From NCBI GenBank assembly GCA_001695595.3, contig MBPM02000030.1, forward strand, positions 496,001 through 560,000: DNA of 64,000 nt, given 5' to 3'. Source of the stretch: Plasmopara viticola (taxonomy: Eukaryota > Oomycota > Peronosporomycetes > Peronosporales > Peronosporaceae). Positions 8,794-17,913 of the stretch are shown here, in pieces. The notes below the pieces were generated by a model, which had not been told where the DNA came from, did not search any database, and saw only the letters and a program-made list of their open reading frames with translations. The stretch's first letter is position 1. Each line of letters begins with the position of its first letter. The position numbers and the translations under genes are program-made.

Positions 8794-11736
8794 ATGGTGC
8801 TGCGTAGCAGCAGGTCCAGCTCGCTCTCGAGTGTGGCCACAGATAAGCGCAGCATGGCATACAGCAGCAGCAACAATAGTGCTACACTTCACAAGCTGAC
8901 TGATGATCCGAGCTCTTTTGGTTCCATGTTAGACCAGCTGCACGCCGAGCAGAAAGGCACCATTGAGGCGTTGACTTGTCAGGTTGAATTTTATCGTCAG
9001 CGTGAGGAGCGTGCACGCCAAGAGATCATGACGCTGCGGCACTTCCTACCCTTAGCCAAGGAAGACGACGCCTCAGCGTCCGTGGCAAAGCTTGCGAGCG
9101 AGAATCGCACGCTTGGCGACGAGCTAGACGCGATGCGGGCCAAAAAGAGCGGTTGGGACAGAGACCGCACGCGCCTTGAGCGCCAAAAGAAAGAGCTGGA
9201 GCGTCAGCTGAAGGAAGCCAAGCACACACTTACGGGCTTTTCACAGGCTATTGAGCAATTAGAGATTAAGATGCAACGCAAAGAGGCCGAGGTGCAGACG
9301 CGGTGCCTTGAGCTTGAGCAAGAGTTAAGCGACAAAACTCACGAGTGTGAGCAGTTGAAGCGGGACAAAACGACTTTGCAACAGCAAGTGGAAAACCTCC
9401 AAAGAGCGAGCGAAGAGAACGCACGACTACGGACCGAGCTGCGGACATTGGTGGATACTGCGGGACAAAGTTTGAGCAAAGACGTGATGAGTTCACAATT
9501 CTCGTCTGAAATTGGCAGCATAAATGACATGTTTAAAAGCTTGGAGGACGTAAAGCGCAAACAGGAAGCCGAGATACAGGAGCTGCAGCGGCAAGTAACG
9601 ACTTTTGCTTCCGAGTTGATGGCAACGCAGCTTGAAGTTGAGCACAAGAACAGTGAGATCAAGGAGATACAATCAAAGCTGGACAACTCGAGTAATGTTC
9701 AGACACTTCGAGAACAATTGTTAGCGTCGGATGACAGCTCAAGGAAAGAAGTCGAGGCGCAGCGACAGGAACTTTCGACGTTAGTGTCAGTGCTGCAGCA
9801 CGAAAAGAGTGACTTGCACAATGAGGTTTTGCGTTTGCATCGGGAACACGAAGCCACCAAGAATGAGCTAAATTGTGTGAAGTCTCGACTTTCTGCCAAA
9901 GATCATCCTGTGCTCGTGTCAACATTGCGCAGTGAAGTGGCGTCACTGAAGGAGCGCTTTCGCAGCGAATTTATGCACGAGCAAGAATGTCTGAAGACAG
10001 AGACGCTGTCATTAAAGCAGGAGATCACACTACTGCGAGGACGCTTAGCAGACAAGGATCTTGCTGCAAGAAACCTTGAGAATGAGCTTGCTCGCAGCGA
10101 GGAGAAGCAGAAGCAGACAGAATATGATGCTCGGGAACTAGAAGGACAGATTAATCGCTTGAAATCAGAGCTTGAGCAGTCTCGAAGCAAGTATCAGCAG
10201 CTTGAGCAGTGCCGAACGTCGCTAGTTGAACAGCTTGACTTTGGATTCAAGGAATTATTGAATGACGAGGAAAGTGCCGCATCAGCCCACAAAGATCTGG
10301 AAAAAATGCGAAATGAGCTCCGTCATGTAAGAAAGGAAAGTGCTGCTCACGAAACTAAGCATCAAACGCTCACGGAAGAGCTCGAACGCATCAAACACAT
10401 TCATCTTGAGTCTTCTACGCGCCAGAACGAGAAAATTGATGATCTTTATCGTCAACTCTTGGAAAAGGAGGAAATAGTTACGTCACTGAAAAGTGCTGAG
10501 CGCCTACTTACCTCGCTGCAACAAGAAAAAGAATCGTGGGAGGGCAATATCACTGACGTGCGCTTACGTTGTGAAAGCCGAGTGGAATTGGAAGTGCGCA
10601 AGGCGGACAGTCTTCGCTCTCGAATTGAACAGCTAGAGCAGGAAAACCTGTCACTAAAGCAGCAAATCGATCTTCTCAAAAAAGAAAATGCAAGTGGAGA
10701 GGAAAAGATCAAAACTGCTTCGTTTTCTCTTCACCAGAAAGATCAGGAGATAGAGGAGCTCAGGCGCGACTTTACTCGTCTTACGGACGATTTGAATGCC
10801 ACAACTCAGCATTTGGAGTGCGAACGCCAAGAAATTTCGTCACGTGAGCAAAAGCTGCTAAAGGAGCGGAAAAAGATGGAGCACAAGATGGCTCAACTTG
10901 CGAATCGAATTGAGAGTGCTGGCCAACAAAATTTTGAGTTAGGTGAGAAAGTGATAGCGCTTGCCAAGCAGTCGAAAGTGGATCAAACGGACCTTGTGGC
11001 GTTAAGCTCTCAAATGAAAAGCTACAAGGACCAGGTGAAGACCCTGGAAGGTCAACTTGGACAAATTTATCGACGCAACGGTCAGGACTCCGAGATGGTT
11101 CGTGACCTTCAGCGGAAGTTAAGTGATGTCACGTGCTTGAAGGAAAGCGACCAAGTGGAGATCAACAAGCTACGGCAGATGCTGCAGCACGTGCAGAGCG
11201 ACTACAGTGTGGCAAAGCAACAGCGCGATGAAGCTGTAAAGCGCGTCCGTTTACTTGTGCAGTGCCGAGACGATATGAAGTTGACAGCCGAAGACCACAC
11301 AGTGGAACTAGTTGAAGAGATCGAGGCGCTGCAACATCAGTTGGACAGCGAGCGCAAACGCTGTGCTGTGCTACTAGCCAACGAAAAAACACTACTGCGC
11401 GATCTTCAGGAGCGAAATACTGCTATCACGACGCTGCAACGTAGTCTTTCGGTTCTTCAGCACCAAATGCATGACAAATTCAGTAGTAGCGACCGTTCCC
11501 GTGGCTCAATTTCTGGTCGCCGGCGACGGTCTCGTGGCAGCAGTGGTACGGGCTCACCGGTGAGCAGCAGCAACCAGTCAACAGCCCCCACTACGAGCAC
11601 TATGTCACCTCATCACCATCAGAATCGTTTTCAGTCGCGGTCACAACAGCAGCAACTTCAGTCTAGCCCAGCGAAAGAAATGGAGCATCTTTTGAGCAAC
11701 TTGGAGCACATTTCGGATTTTTCGACGCAGACATAG
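8794..11736 (+). CDS. Long coiled-coil protein, family not recognised
   Basis: 980 aa, single exon. From about residue 50 to 890 the sequence is an almost unbroken, highly charged heptad coiled coil (many E/K/Q/R with Leu at regular spacing, for example ELERQLKEAKHTL and KVIALAKQSK). The C-terminal tail (about 895-980) is low-complexity: Ser/Arg-rich, then His, Gln and Ser runs, ending in NLEHISDFSTQT. There is no ATPase, kinase or membrane segment, so this is not SMC or myosin. Such proteins usually act as centrosomal, basal-body or Golgi-tether scaffolds, but that is inference. The first ATG at 8794 adds a Ser/Arg-rich 20-residue leader; the ATG at 8854 (MAYSSSNN) is an equally possible start. 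Confidence 0.85.
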   Translation: MVLRSSRSSSLSSVATDKRSMAYSSSNNSATLHKLTDDPSSFGSMLDQLHAEQKGTIEALTCQVEFYRQREERARQEIMTLRHFLPLAKEDDASASVAKLASENRTLGDELDAMRAKKSGWDRDRTRLERQKKELERQLKEAKHTLTGFSQAIEQLEIKMQRKEAEVQTRCLELEQELSDKTHECEQLKRDKTTLQQQVENLQRASEENARLRTELRTLVDTAGQSLSKDVMSSQFSSEIGSINDMFKSLEDVKRKQEAEIQELQRQVTTFASELMATQLEVEHKNSEIKEIQSKLDNSSNVQTLREQLLASDDSSRKEVEAQRQELSTLVSVLQHEKSDLHNEVLRLHREHEATKNELNCVKSRLSAKDHPVLVSTLRSEVASLKERFRSEFMHEQECLKTETLSLKQEITLLRGRLADKDLAARNLENELARSEEKQKQTEYDARELEGQINRLKSELEQSRSKYQQLEQCRTSLVEQLDFGFKELLNDEESAASAHKDLEKMRNELRHVRKESAAHETKHQTLTEELERIKHIHLESSTRQNEKIDDLYRQLLEKEEIVTSLKSAERLLTSLQQEKESWEGNITDVRLRCESRVELEVRKADSLRSRIEQLEQENLSLKQQIDLLKKENASGEEKIKTASFSLHQKDQEIEELRRDFTRLTDDLNATTQHLECERQEISSREQKLLKERKKMEHKMAQLANRIESAGQQNFELGEKVIALAKQSKVDQTDLVALSSQMKSYKDQVKTLEGQLGQIYRRNGQDSEMVRDLQRKLSDVTCLKESDQVEINKLRQMLQHVQSDYSVAKQQRDEAVKRVRLLVQCRDDMKLTAEDHTVELVEEIEALQHQLDSERKRCAVLLANEKTLLRDLQERNTAITTLQRSLSVLQHQMHDKFSSSDRSRGSISGRRRRSRGSSGTGSPVSSSNQSTAPTTSTMSPHHHQNRFQSRSQQQQLQSSPAKEMEHLLSNLEHISDFSTQT

Positions 11737-12267
11737 CAATTTGTCTTAATTTATTGTAGTTATCGTTACTGTGAGTAAAGCGAGCAAACACTCCAAGCTT
11801 AAGGTTATCGTTGAGTCGTATCAAAGTATCAAGTCAATGATACAACTATATGTACTAGTACAGTAGTAAACTAATATTCGTCATATTGCAGTCGCACATC
11901 ATTCCTGCATGATAGCGCACTCGAATGCACGCACGACTCTTAGTGTCCTATTTAGTCGATTCGCATAGTTAATAGATCTGTCGCGATAAGCTGCCGGTCT
12001 CATGCTTAGTGCGGCTGCTGTTGCGAAATATCTGTTTGAGCTTTTAAACAAAATGATAATGTTTTGATGCACACTCTAAATCTTTTTTTTGTCGGATTGA
12101 AACGTTGTGGAAACACGTCATAGCAAAATAACATTTGGCAACGTGAGTAACGCACCATTTGCAAATAAATTTTTTAAGCATTTTGTGCCCCGTGGGTCCC
12201 GCCCGCCCCTTGTAGCTTCGTCACAAGTAGATTAGTTTTCAAACAACAAAGCGGAATCACGACGATC
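11737..12267. other. Intergenic spacer
   Basis: 531 bp between two plus-strand genes. AT-rich 3' UTR-like sequence on the left; a more GC-rich stretch from about 12185 probably carries the 5' leader of the next gene. No other feature seen. Confidence 0.5.
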
Positions 12268-14508
12268 ATGAGCAACGAGCACGCCGGCGACGCGCCCGAT
12301 TGGATGCAGGAGCAGGCGGCCGAATATCAAGATTTGGTGGGCAGCTTTGTCGAGTCCGTCGTGGACTCTGATACGGACGAGATCGTTGAGTACCAGCTCA
12401 TTTGGGAAGGCGGCGACTTGGGTGTGGCGCTTACAACGATCGAAGGTGGCAATGGTGGCGTGGCTGTCAGCCGTGTAACCGGCAAGGGATTTCCATTCGG
12501 CATTAAAAATGTCGGATCGGGCGACCTTCTGCTTTCTATCAATACAAAGGACACGACCAAGATGACGCTGGACGACGTCGTTGCATACCTTCAGGTGTGC
12601 GATTTGCCGGCTACGCTACGTTTTAAAAAGCTTTCACCTGCCACAGATCAGTCGTCCGTCCCGATTCCTCGAAAAAGCACTTACGTCATAACTAGTGGCG
12701 GTACAGCAGGACCTACCAGCCCTTTAGGCTCAAAACCGTTGCCATCCTATCCTCGCGGTTCGACAAAGGCTGTTCCAGCTCCAACACACCCAGACCGTGC
12801 TTCCAAGCCCGTGCACAAGATACAACTAGATTCTCCAGAGGCTCCGACACCGCTTCAGTGCCAAGGCGCCAAGATTCCGGTAACTCAACAAACGCTGGAG
12901 TCGCTGGCGCCAACATCTGCCCCGAAACCAGTTGTGTTTGTGGATGAACCAGCTTACGAAGACGATATTGCTGTGGAGACAAGTTTACCAACAGCTTCAG
13001 CGAACAAGAAAATACCAGTATCAGAGGTAGAGAAACTTCATGAACTGGAAGATCTGGTTCTTACATCGGGAGTTAACGATCTCGGCTTTGAAGATTCGGA
13101 AGACGAGTCTGTGCGCTCATCCCGTGACTCATGGCGTGACCAAAGCTTTGATGTCGATGCGAACCTTGACGACTGGAAGTCTGATGAGGAGGAAAAGAAT
13201 GACGATGTGCTTGTGACACAGACGATAGACAAGGAGTCTTCTATGCAAAAATACCAGCGCAACAAAAGCGGTTCGACAGTTGCGATGCTTGGACATTTTT
13301 CGGTTGAAACTAAAAAGGATGCCCTACCAATTCTTCCTGATGCAGAGGAGGCGACGGGTATCGCTGCAGTCGATAACGTTAGCGATTTTTCGTCGGAAAA
13401 CCACCATCCGTCTCCTCCTCGTGCAAGTGGCCAAGTACGTCCGTCCGATATGTCATCTTCAATAGCTTCGTCTTTGAATTCGTCGATGAACGATACTGGC
13501 GGGCCCCGGCCATCGGTACGTGTGACGATGGGTAGCACGGCTCCGATAATCAAAAGCCACCCGGTGGGTACGCTGCACGAGATGTGCGCAAAGGGCAACC
13601 TTCGTGGTGTGGTGCAATATTTGCGTGTGGATGGCCCTGACGCTTTATTGAACCGTGAACCAAATCATGGCCAGACGGGTTTGCACCTTGCAGTAAAGAG
13701 CGGCAAGGTGCCGCTTGTGAAGGTGATTCTAGAGCAGTACGAGCCAGTTGACGAAATCATAAATGTTGAGGACGATAAGGGCAATACGGCTTTGCATTTT
13801 GCTGCTACAAAAACACCGGCCATGGTCCACTTGCTCCTTGAAAATGGTGCCAGTGCAAATGTGAAGAACAGCCGCAAGTTTACGCCGTTGATCATTTCAG
13901 TAATCACCTCAAAAGATGATAGCGTGATTATTCCCCGCATGCTTCTTAAGTTTGGAGCCAACCCGAACGACATGCACGACAGTCAGACTGTAATTCACAC
14001 TGCTATTAGCTCGGGACGATTGAACATAGCCGGCGCGTTGGTCCGTGCAGGGGCCAAGATGGACGTAGAAGATGCCGAAGGAAAGAGTGTTTTTGAGAAA
14101 CTACCTCGCAAGGACTTGCGCTATCTGATTTCTCACATTTACTTTCCTCCTACTTACATCACGAAGAAGGAGCGCTCCGAGTGCATGTTGTGTCACCAAA
14201 AGTTTAAATTTGGCTATCGCGAGCACAACTGCACGCATTGTGGTCGCCTCTGCTGCGCAGAGTGCTCTGCACTGCACGTCGAGATGTTCAAATTTCCTAT
14301 GGGCTTTCCCGGCCGCACGCGTCGTGGCGCAGCTAACCGTGAGCAGAAACGCGTATGCAAGACGTGTTACAACGTGTTTAAAGAGCGCAACGACGAACCA
14401 GAGAAGAGCGATATATCCAAGTTCATTGATCGCGTGATTAACATCGAGTGGGACGAAGTTAATCCTGAAAAGCTCCAGACAGTGCAGGAGGCGGGTCGAC
14501 GTGGCTAG
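12268..14508 (+). CDS. PDZ - ankyrin - FYVE domain protein
   Basis: 746 aa, single exon. A PDZ-like domain spans about residues 42-122 (EYQLIWEGGDLGVALT, then a GDLLLSIN core). A long acidic, Ser/Pro-rich linker runs to about 430. Ankyrin repeats follow (about 435-610; GQTGLHLAVKSGKVPLVKVI, GNTALHFAA, NSRKFTPLIISV). A FYVE-type zinc finger lies at about 636-705 with CMLCHQKF, REHNCTHCGRLCCAEC and the closing RVCKTC. FYVE fingers bind phosphatidylinositol-3-phosphate on endosomes. Here the N-terminal WxxD motif is absent and the R+HHC patch reads REHNC, so lipid binding may be weakened or changed. The architecture suggests an endosomal adaptor that binds peptides through PDZ and ankyrin surfaces; partners are unknown. 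This fusion fits the expanded FYVE repertoire of oomycetes. Confidence 0.9.
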   Translation: MSNEHAGDAPDWMQEQAAEYQDLVGSFVESVVDSDTDEIVEYQLIWEGGDLGVALTTIEGGNGGVAVSRVTGKGFPFGIKNVGSGDLLLSINTKDTTKMTLDDVVAYLQVCDLPATLRFKKLSPATDQSSVPIPRKSTYVITSGGTAGPTSPLGSKPLPSYPRGSTKAVPAPTHPDRASKPVHKIQLDSPEAPTPLQCQGAKIPVTQQTLESLAPTSAPKPVVFVDEPAYEDDIAVETSLPTASANKKIPVSEVEKLHELEDLVLTSGVNDLGFEDSEDESVRSSRDSWRDQSFDVDANLDDWKSDEEEKNDDVLVTQTIDKESSMQKYQRNKSGSTVAMLGHFSVETKKDALPILPDAEEATGIAAVDNVSDFSSENHHPSPPRASGQVRPSDMSSSIASSLNSSMNDTGGPRPSVRVTMGSTAPIIKSHPVGTLHEMCAKGNLRGVVQYLRVDGPDALLNREPNHGQTGLHLAVKSGKVPLVKVILEQYEPVDEIINVEDDKGNTALHFAATKTPAMVHLLLENGASANVKNSRKFTPLIISVITSKDDSVIIPRMLLKFGANPNDMHDSQTVIHTAISSGRLNIAGALVRAGAKMDVEDAEGKSVFEKLPRKDLRYLISHIYFPPTYITKKERSECMLCHQKFKFGYREHNCTHCGRLCCAECSALHVEMFKFPMGFPGRTRRGAANREQKRVCKTCYNVFKERNDEPEKSDISKFIDRVINIEWDEVNPEKLQTVQEAGRRG

Positions 14509-15431
14509 CGAAAATGAAGTCTTGTTTTAGGAAATTGTACTCCGTTCAAAGTAGCATTAGTTAAACGCCTCTCTTTACAGATTTACCCTCGTCCAGCACC
14601 CCATTTTTTTAGTAACCTTCTTTAATATAATATCATAGGGTTATGCACTGTACTATTTATGAGTACAAACGGTACTATCTATAGCAGTAGTACATTAGTA
14701 ATAAACTTTTAAAACTACATCATTTTATATCATTCCTATTTACATTTATCTCTTAACAAATTCTTGAGGTTGGAGGGCAGGTGTTAAATAGCATAGACGA
14801 GGCAACCCGTACCCGAAAGTCGGTGCGTCGTGAAGCCCGCCGTTTCGAATGACAAAAAAGCTGCTTGTAAAGAAAATTGACTTGCCATAAGTCCGCCTCA
14901 CACTTAGTTAGTCTCACTGCGCCACATTAGCTTTATGTGACAAGAAGGTGGAACTCGTTGCTTTCAGTCGCTGTAACGAGCGCTGGACTCTTTGTGAGAT
15001 TGTGAAATTGATGTCACACCGCAAGTCGCATACTGCATAGCAATATAGTTCGTATACCGCAGTGGTATAAAACTCCGTCACATTGAATGTTTTGTATTGG
15101 CCAAAACAAAACTAAAATTTGCTCAATGGTCGAATAGGTGTCAGGCTTTTTTGCCGACTGCTGCTGAAAGTCAGTTCTGGTTTTAAGGCACAAAGCGATC
15201 GGCGTCCGCTGTACTTCCTTCCTTGCCAAACGTAAGTATTGCAAGGGTAGCAACATGTATCAGCCGCATAGGACAGAATATGAAGGGAACAAATGTACTT
15301 ACAATCACGGTGCCGTCACGTTTGTCGATAACAGTCACGAGGCCCGCTCAGCTGCGCAAACGCGAGACTTGACTACGCGACCGACGTTGCAGTGCCCTCC
15401 TCAAACCCATCATTGTTGACAGCTTTAGACT
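14509..15431. other. Intergenic spacer
   Basis: 923 bp with no convincing gene. The left part is A/T-rich 3' flank; the right part is more balanced and should hold the leader and promoter of the HAD-like gene. Small minus-strand frames here show no motifs. Confidence 0.5.
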
Positions 15432-16268
15432 ATGGCACCTAACAGCAACACCAACGCAGCCGTTTGTGTTGAAGAGACGCGAACCAACCTCACCCTCGAG
15501 AGCTTTGACGTTGGCGTCATGCTCAGCCCACAAACCCCCAGCAGCAAGCACAATGCAGAGGACATTGTAATTTTTTTCGATTGGGGTAAGCAAACGCACA
15601 GAGTCTTGCGCTGTACGCAGTTGCTCATCTCTCTCACCTTTTCTGCTTTAAAAACAGACGACACTCTCATGGCTTCGTCAGCCATCGCCAAGCTTGGTCT
15701 CTGTCCTAAGTATATTAACGAGAAACCTGAAATTCCAGACTCTGTGCGGGCCGAGTTAAAGGAGCTTGAGGAATCTGTCATACAGCTTTTAGAGACTGCT
15801 CTGTCCTATGGCCGTGTGGTTATTGTGACAGCCGCTGAGACGGGCTGGGTCGAGCTTTCAGCATCACTATTTATGCCGCGACTCGTTTCTTTTCTAAACA
15901 CGCGGATTAAAGTCATCTCAGCGCGCTCTACTTATGAATATTTGTACCCAGACTACCCACGCCGGTGGAAGGTGGAGGCATTTAATCATGAAATTTTCCC
16001 AGCGTGGGGCGAGGAGGATTCGGCGAGCATTCCTCGGCATGTCATCTCGCTCGGTGATGGTCCCACAGAGCGTGCAGCATTAATAAATGTTAAGATGCAG
16101 GCCATGGATGCCTGTTACGGCAAGTCGATGAAATTTATTGCGTATCCGAAGATTAGCGAGCTGCAGCTAGAAGTGGAGCTTATTCTTGCCAATATGGACC
16201 ACTTGTGCACTCATGAAGGAGACCTTGACCTGCAGATTACTTGGGAAATGCTCAATAGCGCCACGTAA
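15432..16268 (+). CDS. HAD-superfamily hydrolase-like protein, one intron
   Basis: Read straight through, the frame is open but lacks an active site. Removing a 72-nt GT..AG intron (15586-15657), which happens to have no stop, joins the exons as FFDWDDTLMAS. That is the HAD motif I (nucleophile Asp, DxDxT). The spliced protein is about 254 aa, exons 15432-15585 and 15658-16268. Motif II is plausibly VVIVTAAETGW. The acidic motif IV is SLGDGPTERAAL. Together these indicate a Mg-dependent phosphatase-like fold. The substrate is not predictable, and the Lys of motif III is not obvious. It is convergent with the dynein light chain gene downstream. Annotation that misses the intron would hide the catalytic motif. 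Confidence 0.85.
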   Translation: MAPNSNTNAAVCVEETRTNLTLESFDVGVMLSPQTPSSKHNAEDIVIFFDWGKQTHRVLRCTQLLISLTFSALKTDDTLMASSAIAKLGLCPKYINEKPEIPDSVRAELKELEESVIQLLETALSYGRVVIVTAAETGWVELSASLFMPRLVSFLNTRIKVISARSTYEYLYPDYPRRWKVEAFNHEIFPAWGEEDSASIPRHVISLGDGPTERAALINVKMQAMDACYGKSMKFIAYPKISELQLEVELILANMDHLCTHEGDLDLQITWEMLNSAT

Positions 16269-16598
16269 TCGGTCAAGATGATGTGAGTGACGTGTTTGGT
16301 GTGAATGCAATGATTGCGACGACGGCGTTTGTCTGCAGTGCTGTTTGGTCAATGCAAATAGATGTATAGTATGACTGCGGGTCAATAGTGTTTAAGAGGG
16401 TCGATCGGAATGCAAGTAAAAACAACTAAAGAGATTATCCAACTCTGGAATGCAATACTGTCAAATCAATTCACCGCGCTCATTGGAGGACACTTCCACA
16501 GCGCCGGCCTCATGCACCATTTTATCCAACTCTTACACAAAAATAAAACTTGTGTGTGCATTGTTGCGGTGCTGTGTTCTACTTGAGTGTCTCAATTT
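16269..16598. other. Convergent intergenic spacer
   Basis: 330 bp between the 3' ends of the HAD-like (plus) and dynein light chain (minus) genes; holds both 3' UTRs. Nothing else recognised. Confidence 0.5.
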
Positions 16599-17058
16599 TT
16601 AGTCAGCGTAGAAGCCAAAGACGACACAGGTTGCCCAAATATATTCCTTGCATTGTAAGCAATGAGTCATTATTTGCCTAAATAGAAAATGATCTACACC
16701 AAAACTTACACTGTTAAATACTGCCGAGGCGTGGTTGTCGTGGTCACTGTCCCACAAGCAGCGAGACGTGATCCGAACGTCCTGCAGTCTTTGCTTGCCA
16801 ACGAAAGTTTGCACGACAATTTTGTACCTCGGAAAATTGCACTCGGAGTGAATGCTAGTCTTCACAGCGTCAGCGATAGCAGTGCTCCAACCCTTGCAAC
16901 TGCTCTCGTCGTACTCTTTGCCGTCAAGTTCCTTAGTCATACACTCAGCAATGATGGCGCATACCTTTTTGCGACGAAAGCTACAGCAACCTCGTTATCA
17001 TTATACATTAATCAGAAACTTGTATTAGCGCGCACCGTTCGTCCTCCGTTGGGGTCAT
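16599..17058 (-). CDS. Tctex1-family dynein light chain, three exons
   Basis: Light chain of cytoplasmic or axonemal dynein; dimers bind the intermediate chain. I model three exons: 17058-17036 (23 nt, ATG at 17058), 16980-16710 and 16646-16599. The introns are 55 nt and 63 nt, both GT..AG, and phases match. The product is about 113 aa, the normal size. The family signature is clear: YKIVVQTFVG, then CLWDSDHDNHASAVFN, and the C-terminal beta strand YIWATCVVFGFYAD, which appears only after removing the second intron. The 23-nt first exon is supported by its ATG, splice sites and resulting helix (FRRKKVCAIIAECM), but its 5' splice site GTGCGC is not ideal. An oomycete with flagellated zoospores would need such subunits. 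Confidence 0.85.
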
Positions 17059-17406
17059 GACGTAAGTAGGCAGCACCACTTTAATCACTTGGCTACCTCG
17101 CACTGATGTCGCATCCATATCTGTCATGTTTCAAAAGATCTGCGCTTATTCAGCCGAACAAATATAATAGAGTCGACTCCGACTCTTGGGATGACAGCCT
17201 ATCCTCATGTATCAAATAGTGGAGAATTATTTTTACTTGTAAGAGCACATGACTGCAGCATGTGGCAAAGCGTTCCACTTTCCGCACTTGCAGGAGTTGA
17301 GCTGTAAGAAGTAGGTAAAAAGTGTCTAACAAACGAACAGTAATTTATTGCCGCTTTAACAAGGACACAATACCCTGACTTTAAGGCCACGACCGTCGAT
17401 GTCAGT
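17059..17406. other. Intergenic spacer
   Basis: 348 bp between the dynein light chain start and the ATP synthase delta stop, both on minus. It carries the promoter of the former and the 3' UTR of the latter. No other feature seen. Confidence 0.5.
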
Positions 17407-17913
17407 CTAGTTGCTAACGACAGCGGCTACCATGGCAGCGTGGGTGTCCACACCGATCTGAGCATTAAGCTTTTCTTCAGAGCCTTCAGGGGCCGACGCC
17501 AGCTGCGCCTGATACTTGGTCAGGCCAGATTGAGCAGCCTCCGAATCAATGTCTTCCACTTTGACAAGTTCCACGCACGCAATGTCAGTGACCGAGTTGG
17601 CGTGAGTGAGTGCAAAGCCACCGGCCGTAAAAAAGCTCTGTACGTCCTTTTCACGTTCGACGTGAACTTTGATAACGCCGGGCTTGAGCTGGGAAAGAAT
17701 AGGCGTGTGACCTGCAGTCACACCATATTCTCCAATGACACCGGGAATCTGAACGAGGTCCACCTCTGCGTCCTTGTAAAACGCCTGGTAGGGTGTAGTG
17801 AGGTTTAATGTCACCTTTGTAGCAGTAGTGGCAGCTTGGTCAGCTGCAGCATTCAGCATACGCGACGACGAGTGCAACGCACGAGCAGCGAGACGGGTTG
17901 AGGCAGGCAGCAT
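17407..17913 (-). CDS. Mitochondrial F1F0-ATP synthase delta subunit (bacterial epsilon homologue)
   Basis: Central-stalk subunit of F1, on the inner mitochondrial membrane, coupling rotation of the c-ring to catalysis. The beta-sandwich domain is recognisable from KVTLNLTTPYQAFYKDAEVD, through VDLVQIPGVIGEYGVTAGHTP, to FFTAGGFALTHANSVTDIACVE, followed by the two-helix C-terminal hairpin (SGLTKYQAQLA onward). The frame is open further upstream (to 17985). I start at the Met at 17913 because it gives a typical presequence (MLPASTRLAARALHSSSRM), rich in Arg and Ser and without acidic residues; the 24 upstream residues are not conserved-looking. Product about 168 aa, including a presequence of roughly 25-30 residues. 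Confidence 0.92.
   Translation of the reverse strand: MLPASTRLAARALHSSSRMLNAAADQAATTATKVTLNLTTPYQAFYKDAEVDLVQIPGVIGEYGVTAGHTPILSQLKPGVIKVHVEREKDVQSFFTAGGFALTHANSVTDIACVELVKVEDIDSEAAQSGLTKYQAQLASAPEGSEEKLNAQIGVDTHAAMVAAVVSN

Noticed and set aside
8653..8892. 79-codon minus open frame across the divergent promoter and the coiled-coil start
   Set aside because: Overlaps the start of the coiled-coil gene in antisense; no domain.
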